DNA of 64,000 nucleotides from Methylobacterium mesophilicum SR1.6/6 (GTDB lineage: Bacteria; Pseudomonadota; Alphaproteobacteria; Rhizobiales; Beijerinckiaceae): NCBI RefSeq assembly GCF_000364445.2, contig NZ_CP043538.1, positions 1,619,612-1,683,611 of the forward strand, in the 5' to 3' direction. Shown piece by piece: positions 54,265-62,764 of the stretch. The notes below the pieces were generated by a model. That model was not told where the DNA came from. It did not search any database and saw nothing but the letters and a program-made list of their open reading frames with translations. Position numbers and translations under genes: made by a program. The stretch's first letter is position 1. Each line of letters starts with the position of its first letter.

Positions 54265-54506
54265 GATGTCGTCGCCTTGTGCCAGTGTTGATGGCGTTCA
54301 TTTCGCCATAGTGCGACTGCTATACGCCGGGCCTCGTAGCTTCGCCGCAACGGCGTGCCGAGGCCGCCCTGCCCTTCCGGAGCGTACCCGTAGGTCAGTA
54401 CTCCGTCCGGCCCGTAGATCCGGCGCATTTCCTCACGCCAGAGCCGATCCGCGGATGCGAGGGCGGCTTCTGTAAGAGCTAAACGGGTTGGGTCGGGCAG
54501 GGTCAT
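54258..54506 (-). CDS. Small hypothetical protein
   Basis: Encodes 82 residues from ATG 54506, preceded by GGAG at good distance. TRLALTEAALASADRLWREEMRRIYGPDG is helical; the end contains SYEARRIAVALWRNERHQHW. Not recognised. It is coupled to the tiny membrane protein downstream. Confidence 0.55.
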   Translation of the reverse strand: MTLPDPTRLALTEAALASADRLWREEMRRIYGPDGVLTYGYAPEGQGGLGTPLRRSYEARRIAVALWRNERHQHWHKATTSC

Positions 54507-54686
54507 AGGAAACTCCGCGCGTATATCGCCCAACGCGGCGATCGAGGCGGAGGTCCATGATGTCGAAATGAACGGCCGTGTGCACAGCGCCGGCAGAGCG
54601 CCACCTGGAGTCTATCGCCATTGGCCTCTGTGCGGCCTCGCCGGCGCAGTCGCGCTGATCATCGAATAGCTGAGGCAGACAACGTC

Positions 54687-54971
54687 TCAGCTCGCACCTC
54701 CGCCACCATCTCCACCGCCGCAACTCCCTCCATCACCGGAGGAACCGCCGCCCGAACAGTGATGGCCGCCGTGGCTGTCGCTGGGGGACGGACTCATGTC
54801 CGTCCACGAGTTGGAGCTGCTGTGACTTCCGCTCCCGCGGCCGCTGCTACCGTTATAGATGTAGCCGACTTTCACGCGACGCTCCCGCGTCAGCATGTTG
54901 AAGAAGCTGGCCACTATCGCGATTGCCGCGATGACAAAGACTGCGATCTCAAGCGACTGCTTCATGTCCAT
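54687..54971 (-). CDS. Single-pass membrane protein with Ser/Gly-rich tail
   Basis: Encodes 94 residues from ATG 54971 (GAGG 5 bases upstream). One membrane helix (LEIAVFVIAAIAIVASFFNML), then RERRVKVGYIYNG and a tail made almost wholly of Ser, Gly, His and Cys (HHCSGGGSSGDGGSCGGGDG). The tail composition suggests a flexible or metal-binding segment. Not recognised. Confidence 0.6.
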   Translation of the reverse strand: MDMKQSLEIAVFVIAAIAIVASFFNMLTRERRVKVGYIYNGSSGRGSGSHSSSNSWTDMSPSPSDSHGGHHCSGGGSSGDGGSCGGGDGGGGAS

Positions 54972-55045
54972 CGGAACCTCCATCGGTTCGTCGGTCAGAG
55001 CAGTATAGCACACTTCCCTTCAGTCCCTGGCAGGCGTCAGCAGCC

Positions 55046-55159
55046 TCAGCCGATTGCCCAGAACAGTGGCAGGGCGCCCGCCAGGAACAGAGCCGAGGAG
55101 AGGAGCACCGCTAGGCGTTCACGATGATACAGGACGAAAGCATCGGGGATGGCGAGCAT
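55046..55159 (-). CDS. Possible tiny membrane protein
   Basis: A 37-residue frame starting MLAIPDAFVLYHRERLAVLL and continuing with a hydrophobic stretch to ALPLFWAIG. There is no clear ribosome site. Kept only as a candidate because neighbours include several similar tiny membrane proteins. Confidence 0.33.
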   Translation of the reverse strand: MLAIPDAFVLYHRERLAVLLSSALFLAGALPLFWAIG

Positions 55160-55281
55160 GGCGGAGGGAGCCGGGTCGGGGAAGGAGCCTCACGCTCACC
55201 TTGAAACCTTGACGGATCGGAGGCTTCCGATGCCATCCACAGGCGGTCGCCGACGTGTGTTTCCGCCGCGCCACAGGCGCA

Positions 55282-55836
55282 TCAGTGGAAGCGGCCGTCT
55301 GCGTCAGGCGAGACCATGATCCGCGCCAGCAGCCTACCCGCCATCATCAGCGCTTCCCGCAGCACCGGCAGCATCTCCTTGGCGCCGTCCTCCTCGACGA
55401 GCCCGTGCGCCATCAGCAGATAGTCGACGACACGCTCCAGCGCTGAGCTAGGTGGCGTCGCCGGATGCATAGGCGGTGGAACGAAGCGGTCGAGGGTACC
55501 GTAGGCGGCCATTGGCTCCGAACTGCTAACGGCGATCTCCGTGAGTGAGCCAAGATAGCCGAGAAAGGTGCGACCCGGTGGACCGTAGGATGGGACCGCG
55601 CCGATGATCACCCAGACATAGATGGCGTCGGCACGGCGCAGACGGACGCGCAGGCTGTACTCGCTCTGCTGGTCGCGGGCGTTGCGAAGGAACGTGACCG
55701 CCGGCTCATAATCCTCAGGATGAATGCACCTGAACCAGCCGTTATCAATGGCGTCGCTGGCTGGCTGTCCGGTCTAGGCAGTCCATTCCGGGCTGACGTA
55801 GGTCACGCCGCCGTCCGCCTTGGCGACGAAGATCAT
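55282..55836 (-). pseudogene. PAS domain protein with in-frame stop codon
   Basis: From ATG 55836 (AGGAG ahead) the frame reads MIFVAKADGGVTYVSPEWTA, then TAG at 55774-55776, then continues in the same frame TGQPASDAIDNGWFRCIHPEDYEPAV and RVRLRRADAIYVWVIIGAV, a full PAS core with a PAC-like end, to about residue 185. TAC to TAG (Tyr to stop) is the simplest explanation, since PAS domains typically have W-x-x-YTG here. No plausible restart precedes the PAS core. Confidence 0.8.
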
Positions 55837-56060
55837 CCTGGACGCTCCTCAGCCTCGGCCTCACATTGGGCTAAGGCCCAGCAGCCAGCTTCAGACCAGC
55901 GAGGCCAATTGGAGCGATACCAGTATATTTCAACCAAAGTGGCTGGTGCTAGTCACCCATCCTCGCGGAACCATGGCCTCCCATCGGACATTCCAACGGC
56001 GTCATGACGAAGAGTGATGAAGTGGCTTGGGCGAGTCTGCGCCAACTCGCCGACGTTCTA

Positions 56061-56903
56061 GGGCGTGTCATCGCTTGAGCTAGTCGAGGGCTGCGGCGAG
56101 AGACAGGACGCCTACGAAGCTGGCGGCGGTTTTCTCGTAGCGGGTTGCGATGGCACGCCATTCCTTGAGCCTCGCCCAAAGGCGCTCGACCTGATTGCGA
56201 TTGTTGTAGATCCAGTCCGGGCAGGTGACGGGGGTCTCGTGGCGCTGCGGCGGGATCGCGGGGCGCGCACCCATGTCCCAGATGTGCTCTCGGAAGGCAT
56301 GACTGGTGTAGCCGCGGTCTGCGACGACCCACTTGGGCACGCCTGGCAGTCGGTCGAGCAATGGAACCGCATGAGGCAGCTCGTGCGCCTGCCCCGGTGC
56401 CAGCCGGAAGGCGATGGCGCGGCCCCGCCCGTCAGCAATCACGCAAGCCTTGGTGCCATAGCCGCCACGCGAGCGGCCAACAGCTTCACGAGTGCCTCGC
56501 TCGGCCCCAGATCCCCCCTTTTGGCGGCACCGGCCGCCTTCTGGTGCGCGCGTATGTTCGTGCCATCGAGGAACACCATCCCGAGCTGAACTCCGCGCTC
56601 CTGCACAAGGCCGAGGAGCCGTTCCCAGACGCCAGCACGGGACCAGCGGATGAAGATCTGTGCGGCCCGCCACCAAGGGCCCAGATCCTCCGGAATAGAC
56701 CGCCATTTCGCCCCGTTCCGGTGCCGCCAGAGAATGGCCGAGAGCGTGCGTTGCAGGTCCGGCGGTGGCGTCTTGGCCTTCGGACGGCACGCCTCGACCA
56801 GCGGCTCCAGCTCAGACCATTGCGCGTCGCTCAACATCATCCCTCCCGCCTTGGAGAGAGGAAAACGCAAGCCCCGCCAGTCCGTTCAAGCGACGACAGG
56901 CCC
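56061..56903 (-). mobile_element. IS5 family (IS427-like) insertion sequence
   Basis: An 843-bp element. The ends GGGCGTGTCATCGCTTGA and TCAAGCGACGACAGGCCC are imperfect inverted repeats (16 of 18 matching). TA flanks both sides, consistent with a TA target duplication. It encodes one transposase in two frames. Confidence 0.88.
56080..56840 (-). CDS. IS5-type DDE transposase in two frames (-1 frameshift)
   Basis: Frame A starts at ATG 56840 (MMLSDAQWSELEPLVEAC) and has WRAAQIFIRWSRAGVWERLL and the first catalytic Asp in FLDGTNIRAHQKAAGAAK. At the homopolymer run AAAAGGGGGG (minus strand; 56513-56522) the family sequence continues in the -1 frame with GSGAERGTREAVGRSRGGYG, GTKACVIADG, VVADRGYTSHAF (second Asp) and ARLKEWRAIATRYEKTAASF (catalytic Glu), ending at 56080. 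Such frameshifting is usual for IS427-group elements, so the enzyme may be active. Confidence 0.87.
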
Positions 56904-57523
56904 TAATCGACGGACGGGCGCTGACAGCAACTGAACTCGCCTGAACGGCAGGCGTGGCTCCGGCCACCGCGAGCGAGCACCTGACGAAGCTGGTGACTGG
57001 CGGCCTGCTCTCGGTGTCGCGTCAGGGCCGGCACCGGTACTTCCGCCTCGCCTCAGTCGAGATCGCCCGCATGCTGGAGGCGATGATGGTGATCGCGAAC
57101 CGGGGCGAGCCGAAGGAACCACCGCGGCGCGCGACCCCGCGGGTCGATCCGGTCTTGCGCGAGGCCCGCACCTGCTACGATCACTTAGCCGGGCGGCTCG
57201 GCGTCGGGATCGCCGACGCGATGGTCTCCCGGGGACTGATCTTGCTCGGAGAAGAAGCGGGCGAAGTGACCGCGTCGGGCCGCGCATGGCTGGCTGAGTT
57301 CGGCGTCGCGGTCGAACCGACTGGGCGAACCCGCCGCTTGCTCTGCCGCCCTTGTCTGGACTGGAGCGAGCGGCGGCCGCACCTCGCGGGCCGGCTCGGA
57401 GCCGCCCTTTGCGCTCGTTGCGAAGAGTTGGGCTAGATTGAGCGTCAGCGCGACGGGCGCGCCGTCCGGGTGACCGAGGTTGGCCGACGCGGCTTTGCGA
57501 ACACGTTTGGCTTGGCAGAATGA
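56904..57523 (+). pseudogene. ArsR-type HTH regulator remnant next to the IS
   Basis: The frame runs directly from the IS end: IDGRALTATELA, TGA at 56942-56944, TAGVAPATASEHLTKLVTGG, LLSVSRQGRHRYFRLAS (winged HTH), then a C-terminal domain with RLLCRPCLDWSERRPHLAGR and LGAALCARCEELG, TAG at 57434-57436, then IERQRDGRAVRVTEVGRRGF to TGA 57521. The N-terminal helices are absent, cut off at the IS, and both internal stops need one base change (CGA to TGA; TGG to TAG). GTG 56954 could start a protein but lacks the first helices. Confidence 0.82.
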
Positions 57524-57851
57524 CGAGGGGCTGTCACTCACGCCTGAAAAGTCGCAGATGCTGCCGCGCGCTTGAAAGTCAGCGCAAACGTGCAGGACGA
57601 TCTTAACCGCTTCTCGCAAATTCTGCTCAGAAGCGGACCGGCCGCAAACTACCCAGCCAGGTAATTTGGAGGCACCAGTCAACGTGACTGAAACTGGCCG
57701 AAAGCGGAACGGCAGCTTTCGAAGGGATGTAGCGCAGAAACGGACGCCAATCGCTCCAAGATCGGCCTGGTCGATCGCTCCGTCCAGCTACTCAGTCTCC
57801 GTGGCATGCCATCTGCACGACGAACGCCACCCGTCGGATTGGAGGCGCTTG
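57524..57851. other. Intergenic region
   Basis: Between the ArsR remnant and the solute-binding protein gene. Overlapping frames show no coding character. A GGAGG ribosome site for the next gene is at its right end. Confidence 0.5.
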
Positions 57852-59429
57852 ATGAGACGACGCGATGTGCTTGCTGGAGCCGCTGCTTCCCTCATCGCCG
57901 CGCCAAGCCTCGTGCGTGCACAGGCCGCGACAACACTCAAGTTCATTCCCTACGCCGACCTTGCCCTGCTCGATCCGTTGGTCAGCGCCTTCGTCACCCG
58001 CAACCACGTGATGATGGTCTTCGACACCCTCTACGCCCTCGACGCCGCCGGTTCGCCTCGGCCGCAAATGGTTGGCGGCGAGAGCGTCGAGGATGGGGGC
58101 CGGCGCGTTCGGCTCACTCTGCGCGACGGGCTGAAATTCCACGACGGGACCCCCGTTCTCGGACGGGATGTCGTCGCCAGTCTCCGACGATGGGCGAGCA
58201 CCGACTCCTTCGGCCAGGCGCTGATGGCTGCCACCGACGAACTCTCAACGCCGTCCGACACGACGGTCGAATTGCGCCTGAAGCGCGCGTTCCCACTCCT
58301 ACCAAACGCCTTGGCCAAGCCGACGAACCTCATGGCCGCCATCATGCCGGAGCGGCTGGCTGCGACACCGCCCACCACCCGCCTGACCGAGATGGTCGGC
58401 TCAGGTCCATTCCGCTTCGTCGCGAACGAGCGCGTGCCAGGCGCGCGCAACGTGTACCGCCGCTTCGAAGGCTACGTGCCGCGGACTGACGGAGCGCCGA
58501 GCTTCTGCGCCGGTCCGCGCATCGCCCATTTCGACCGCGTCGAGTGGCTGACGAACCCGGACCCAGGCACGCAGGTCGCCGCCCTCCAGGCCGGCGAGGT
58601 CGACTGGGTCGAGCAGCCGCTCATGGATCTCGTGCCGAGCTTGCGCACGAACAGGGCGATCAAGCTCCAGGTCGTGGAAGACAAGGGCCTTATCGGCGTC
58701 CTGCGCTTCAATTTCCTCCACCCTCCCTTCGACAACCCGGCGATCCGGCGCGCCGTGCTGCAGGCCGTCAACCAGACCGAATTCATGCAGGCGGTCGCAG
58801 GCGAGAACGCCGCTGTAGACACCCGCGTCGGCGTGTTTGGCCCCGCCGGCCTGCCCATGGCAAATGATTCCGGAATGGAGGCGCTGAGCGGGAAGCACGA
58901 CGTCGCCAAGCTCAAGCGCGACATCGCCGCGGCCGGCTATAAGGGCGAGCGGGTCGTATTCCTGACAGCGACGGACGTTCCGCGCATCAACGCGATCTGC
59001 AGCGTAGGCGTCGAGATGATGCGTCAGCTCGGCCTGAACGTCGACGAAGTCTCCACCGACTGGGGTAGTGTGGTGCAGCGTTCCACAAGCCAGCAGCCAA
59101 TCGACAAAGGCGGCTGGAGCGTGTTCGGCTCGTTCTGGGGCGGCTACGACGTGATGAACCCAGCGGGTCACCTGCTGCTACGTGGCACCGGGCTGAAAGC
59201 CTGGAACGGCTGGCCCACGGACGAACGGCTCGAGAACCAACGCCAATCCTGGATAGACGCCGCGGACCAAGCCGAGCGGCTCGAGATTGCGAGGCAAATT
59301 CAAGTCCAGGCCTTTGAGGACGTGCCGTTCCTACCCTTGGGTTCGTACCTCCAGCCGACGGCCTACCGTGCAGATCTCGCCGGTATGCATGTGGGCCTGC
59401 CGCTATTCACAAATATCCGGCGGTCTTGA
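57852..59429 (+). CDS. ABC transporter substrate-binding protein, peptide/opine type (SBP family 5)
   Basis: A 525-residue periplasmic receptor. The N-terminus MRRRDVLAGAAASLIAAPSL is a Tat-like signal (RRR-D-V-L). TTLKFIPYADLALLDPLVSA, GGRRVRLTLRDGLKFHDGTPVLGRDVVASLRRW, VGSGPFRFV, LRFNFLHPPFDNPAIRRAVLQAVNQTEFM and FLPLGSYLQPTAY are family 5 blocks. It starts at ATG 57852 after GGAGG. No permease or ATPase genes are adjacent, so it is an orphan receptor or remnant of a larger operon. Confidence 0.92.
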   Translation: MRRRDVLAGAAASLIAAPSLVRAQAATTLKFIPYADLALLDPLVSAFVTRNHVMMVFDTLYALDAAGSPRPQMVGGESVEDGGRRVRLTLRDGLKFHDGTPVLGRDVVASLRRWASTDSFGQALMAATDELSTPSDTTVELRLKRAFPLLPNALAKPTNLMAAIMPERLAATPPTTRLTEMVGSGPFRFVANERVPGARNVYRRFEGYVPRTDGAPSFCAGPRIAHFDRVEWLTNPDPGTQVAALQAGEVDWVEQPLMDLVPSLRTNRAIKLQVVEDKGLIGVLRFNFLHPPFDNPAIRRAVLQAVNQTEFMQAVAGENAAVDTRVGVFGPAGLPMANDSGMEALSGKHDVAKLKRDIAAAGYKGERVVFLTATDVPRINAICSVGVEMMRQLGLNVDEVSTDWGSVVQRSTSQQPIDKGGWSVFGSFWGGYDVMNPAGHLLLRGTGLKAWNGWPTDERLENQRQSWIDAADQAERLEIARQIQVQAFEDVPFLPLGSYLQPTAYRADLAGMHVGLPLFTNIRRS

Positions 59430-59583
59430 CTCAGATCTCGATGTGGCCAACCGAGCGTTCGAACCACAGCAACTCGGCTCGTCGTCAGCCGGTCGTGTGT
59501 ACTGGAGCGGGACCGAAAGCGGCGCGAAAATTGCCCAGGGTGTTGTTTTAGGCGGCGACCCTATCCGGCGTTAGAGGAGACGC

Positions 59584-60195
59584 TCACCGCAGCCGCGTTG
59601 CGTCGATCACTAGGAAGTACTGGCAAGCCTCCGCCCCAAGATTGGTGAAGGCGTGCCCGGCATCGGCCTCGAAATACAGGCTGTCCCCCTCCTCGACCAC
59701 GAGGGACCGCTCGCCGATGACGGCGCGTAGGCGCCCCTTCAGCACGAAGATGTATTCCGAGACGCCCCTGCGGTGAGCGACGAACTCCCCCGCCGTCGCC
59801 CCCGGCGGCAGGGTGTTGAGCACAATGTCGATTCCCCGACCCGGCAGGACGGGCGAGAGGCAGCGGCGCAGGAAGCCCGTCTCCTCGTCGCGCAGCACCG
59901 GCTGACGGGCGGCGGGGATCAGCAGCACCTCCCGGTCGGTAGCAGGCGACATCAGGCGCGAGAAGGTCACGTCCAGGGCCTCGGCGAGGCGCGAGAGCAC
60001 CGCCGTCGACGGCACCGCCTCGCCGCGCTCCACCTTCGAGATCATCGACCGGCTCACTCCCGATAGGGCGCTCAGCGCCTCCAGGGAGAGATCCCGCTCC
60101 TTGCGCCGCCGACGGATTTCCCCGGCGAGAACCTGGAGCTGTGAGCGGGCCTCCGCGTCGGCCTGCTCGCGCCGCCCCTCTGTCATGACCGTCAT
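59584..60195 (-). CDS. XRE family regulator with C-terminal cupin domain
   Basis: A 203-residue repressor-like protein. The HTH region is LAGEIRRRRKERDLSLEALSALSGVSRSMISKVERGEAVPSTAVLSRLAEAL; the cupin domain contains AHRRGVSEYIFVLKGRLRAVIGE and LVVEEGDSLYFEADAGHAFTNLG. SutR/PuuR-type members of this family sense small molecules in the cupin and control nearby genes. ATG 60195. It is divergent from the transporter and downstream genes, so it probably regulates them. Confidence 0.92.
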   Translation of the reverse strand: MTVMTEGRREQADAEARSQLQVLAGEIRRRRKERDLSLEALSALSGVSRSMISKVERGEAVPSTAVLSRLAEALDVTFSRLMSPATDREVLLIPAARQPVLRDEETGFLRRCLSPVLPGRGIDIVLNTLPPGATAGEFVAHRRGVSEYIFVLKGRLRAVIGERSLVVEEGDSLYFEADAGHAFTNLGAEACQYFLVIDATRLR

Positions 60196-60322
60196 CGGCA
60201 CGCCGTCCTGGTCCCCCGGCCAGTGCGCTCCCTGGTTCCCGGGAGCTCGTAGGAGGCACTTAGCACGGCCGGCGTGGCCGTGTCCGCCGGAACGGCGCTG
60301 AGGGTTGGCACGCGGCTTGTAT

Positions 60323-60334
60323 CAACTCGAGTGG
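60323..60334 (+). promoter_or_regulatory. Candidate operator 1 upstream of the transporter gene
   Basis: CAACTCGAGTGG lies 21 bases before the transporter start in the gap next to the divergent XRE-cupin gene. It is near-palindromic and shares ACT-NN-AGTGGAA with the site at 61751-61762. It could be the binding site of the adjacent regulator. Confidence 0.4.
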
Positions 60335-60354
60335 AAATTCCTCTTGCAAAGTGG

Positions 60355-61692
60355 ATGCCCGACATGCTCGACGCTGCCCTCCCGATGGATGGAGCCCTGC
60401 CGGCCGCGCAGGATCCCGTGACCCCCGCGGACCGCCGCCAGATCGTCTGGTCGAGCGTCATCGGCACCACCATCGAGTGGTACGACTTCCTGATCTACGG
60501 CACGGCCAGCGCGCTGGTGTTCAACAAGCTGTTCTTCCCCAGCATCGACCCGGCGGTGGGGACCATCGCGGCGTTCGGCTCCTATGCGGTGGGCTTCCTG
60601 GCGCGGCCCCTCGGCGGGGCGGTGTTCGGCCATTTCGGCGACCGGGTCGGGCGCAAGGCCATGCTGGCCCTGACCCTGATGATCATGGGCATCGGCACCT
60701 TCCTGATCGGCTGTCTGCCGACCTATGGGCAGATCGGCCTCCTGGCCCCGGTGCTCCTCGTCGCCCTACGCCTGGTCCAGGGCATCGGGATCGGCGGCGA
60801 ATGGGGCGGCGCCGTGCTGATGGTGGTGGAGAGCGTGCCGCAGGAGCGGCGCGGCTTCTTCGGCAGCGTCGTCCAACTCGGCTACCCGATCGGGGTGATC
60901 CTCTCGATCGGCGCCTTCGCGCTGACCGGCCTTCTGCCGGAGGAGGCGTTCCTGTCCTGGGGCTGGCGGGTGCCGTTCCTGGCGAGCGCGCCGCTGGTCC
61001 TCGTCGGCCTGTTCATCCGCCTGCGGCTGCACGAGACTCCGGCCTTCCGGGCGATCAAGGCGCGTTCAGCGACGGCCCGGCTGCCGGTGATGGAGATCCT
61101 CACCGAGCATCCGGGCCTGTTCCTGAAGGCGGTGGGCCTGAAGGTCTCGGAGATCGCCTATGTCAGCGTCGTGACCGTGTTCTCGATCTCCTACGTCACC
61201 GGCCAACTTGGGCTGTCGCGAGGCGTGATCCTCAACGGGATCCTGATCGCGGCGGTGATCGAGCTCTTCACCATCCCGGCCTTCGGCTGGCTGTCGGACC
61301 GCTACGGCCGCAAGACCCTGTTCGTGGCTGCCTGCCTGTTCTCGATCGCCTTCGCCTTCCCGATGTTCCAGCTCCTCGACACGCGCAACCCGACAATCAT
61401 CGCCCTGACGGTGGCGGTGGCCCTCAGCTTCGGCCAGGGCATCATGTTCGGAACCGGGGCCGCCTGGATGTCCGAGATGTTCCACGCCCGCCTGCGCTAC
61501 AGCGGCGCCTCCCTCGGGTTTCAGGTCGGCGCGGCCCTGAGCGGTGGCTTCACCCCGCTGATCGCCGCCGCGCTCCTCGCCTGGAGCGGCGGAGCGACGT
61601 GGCCGATCTCGATCTACCTCGTCGTCCTCGCCTGCGTGACCCTCGTGGCGACCTTCCTTGCACCCGAGACGGCCCGGCAGCCCATCGACTGA
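60355..61692 (+). CDS. MFS transporter, metabolite:H+ symporter (MHS) type
   Basis: A 445-residue 12-helix transporter of the shikimate/proline/citrate-type MHS group. RQIVWSSVIGTTIEWYDFLIYG is the family start, the A-loop motif GHFGDRVGRKAMLALTL sits between TM2 and TM3, GIGIGGEWGGAVLMVVES in TM5, and SDRYGRKTLFVAA between TM8 and TM9. It imports an organic acid or zwitterion with protons. ATG 60355 is used; the frame extends upstream across the putative operator. ridA follows after about 110 bases. Confidence 0.93.
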   Translation: MPDMLDAALPMDGALPAAQDPVTPADRRQIVWSSVIGTTIEWYDFLIYGTASALVFNKLFFPSIDPAVGTIAAFGSYAVGFLARPLGGAVFGHFGDRVGRKAMLALTLMIMGIGTFLIGCLPTYGQIGLLAPVLLVALRLVQGIGIGGEWGGAVLMVVESVPQERRGFFGSVVQLGYPIGVILSIGAFALTGLLPEEAFLSWGWRVPFLASAPLVLVGLFIRLRLHETPAFRAIKARSATARLPVMEILTEHPGLFLKAVGLKVSEIAYVSVVTVFSISYVTGQLGLSRGVILNGILIAAVIELFTIPAFGWLSDRYGRKTLFVAACLFSIAFAFPMFQLLDTRNPTIIALTVAVALSFGQGIMFGTGAAWMSEMFHARLRYSGASLGFQVGAALSGGFTPLIAAALLAWSGGATWPISIYLVVLACVTLVATFLAPETARQPID

Positions 61693-61750
61693 CCGAGGTA
61701 ACAGCCGCATCATCGATGCGGAACCACGGGATCCTGCAGTAGACATTCGT

Positions 61751-61762
61751 CCACTGCAGTGG
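61751..61762 (+). promoter_or_regulatory. Candidate operator 2 upstream of ridA
   Basis: CCACTGCAGTGG is a perfect 12-base palindrome about 40 bases before the ridA start. Its right side AGTGGAA matches the site before the transporter gene. Together they suggest one regulator controls both transcripts. Confidence 0.45.
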
Positions 61763-61801
61763 AACAAAAGCAAATGGGGAATGCCTCAGAGGAGGGCGGC
61801 T

Positions 61802-62194
61802 TTGACTCGAACGATCATCGCGACGGAGGCCGCCGCGCCGGCGGTGGGACCCTATGCCCAGGCCACCCGGGTGGGCGACCTCGTCTTCGCCTCGGGGCAG
61901 CTGCCGATCGACCCGGCCACGGGGGCGTTTCCGGAGGGGATCGAGGCGCAGACGCGCCGCTCGCTCGCCAACCTCGCGGCGGTGCTGGAAGCCGGCGGCG
62001 CCAGCCTCTCGAGCGTGGCAAAGACCACGGTGTTCCTGAAGGACATGAACGACTTTGCCGCGATGAACGCCGTCTACGCGGAGCACTTCCCCGAAGCCGC
62101 CCCGGCGCGCTCGACCGTGGAGGTAGCGCGCCTGCCGCGCGACGCCTTGGTCGAGGTCGAGGCTATCGCCCTCGCGACAGGACCCGTCCGATGA
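61802..62194 (+). CDS. RidA family protein (enamine/imine deaminase)
   Basis: A 130-residue YjgF/YER057c/UK114 protein that hydrolyses reactive enamines or imines from PLP or flavin enzymes, or acts in a specific catabolic step. APAVGPYAQATRVGDLVFASGQLPIDPATG, LANLAAVLEAGGASLSSVAKTTVFLKDM and AARSTVEVARLP-like residues include the Arg that binds carboxylates (PARSTVEV). TTG 61802, with GGAGG 6 bases ahead, gives the family length; ATG 61781 is an alternative. It overlaps the MOSC gene by 4 bases. Confidence 0.92.
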   Translation: MTRTIIATEAAAPAVGPYAQATRVGDLVFASGQLPIDPATGAFPEGIEAQTRRSLANLAAVLEAGGASLSSVAKTTVFLKDMNDFAAMNAVYAEHFPEAAPARSTVEVARLPRDALVEVEAIALATGPVR

Positions 62195-62760
62195 GCACGA
62201 CCGCGGCCCCTCCCCATATCGAGGCCTTCGCCCACAAGGTCGGCTCTGTCGCCCAGGGCGTGCCCGGTGGCGCCACCGGGTGGCAGGGCAGCCTTCTCCA
62301 CATCCACATCGCCCCTGCGGCGAGCTACGAGATGGAGGAGCTGACGGAGGCCCACTGCATCGCCGGCCGGGGCATTGAGGGCGACCGCTATTGCCTGGGC
62401 ACCGGCACCTACTCGCCCAAGGCCGACACCCGCGAGGTGACGCTGATCGAGCAGGAGGTGCTCGACGCCCTCGCGCGCAACGATCCGCCGCTTCAGGAGG
62501 GGCCGATCCACCTGGCGCCCATCGACCACCGCCGCAATCTTACGGTGCGCGGCGTGCCCCTCAATCACCTCGTCGGGCGCCGTTTCCAGGTGGGCGAGGT
62601 GATTCTGCGCGGGGGGCGGCTGAACTTCCCGTGCAAGTATCTTGAAGAACTGCTCGGCCTCCCCGTCTACCTGCCGCTCTACAACCGCTCCGGGCTCAAT
62701 TGTGGGATCGAGCGCGGTGGCATCATCCGGCCGGGTGATCCGATCACCCTGGTGGAGTGA
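62191..62760 (+). CDS. MOSC domain protein
   Basis: A 189-residue protein with a single MOSC domain: LHIHIAPAASYEMEELTEAHCIAGRGIEGDRYCLGTG, REVTLIEQEVLDAL, HRRNLTVRGVPLNHLVGRRFQVG, and LNFPCKYLEEL with the Cys typical of molybdenum-cofactor-binding MOSC proteins. YiiM/YcbX/mARC proteins reduce N-hydroxylated compounds with electrons from a flavin/iron-sulfur reductase; the next gene encodes a candidate partner. ATG 62191 overlaps the ridA stop. Confidence 0.92.
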   Translation: MSTTAAPPHIEAFAHKVGSVAQGVPGGATGWQGSLLHIHIAPAASYEMEELTEAHCIAGRGIEGDRYCLGTGTYSPKADTREVTLIEQEVLDALARNDPPLQEGPIHLAPIDHRRNLTVRGVPLNHLVGRRFQVGEVILRGGRLNFPCKYLEELLGLPVYLPLYNRSGLNCGIERGGIIRPGDPITLVE

Positions 62761-62764
62761 GGCG

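Noticed and set aside
56004..56060. N-terminal half of the ArsR-type regulator to the left of the IS
   Set aside because: The frame beginning MTKSDEVAWASLRQLADVL does not resemble the missing ArsR N-terminal helices, so it is not joined to the remnant.
55949..56332. Separate minus-strand gene at the left edge of the IS
   Set aside because: It spans the IS boundary and is out of frame with the transposase; composition is Arg/Pro-rich.
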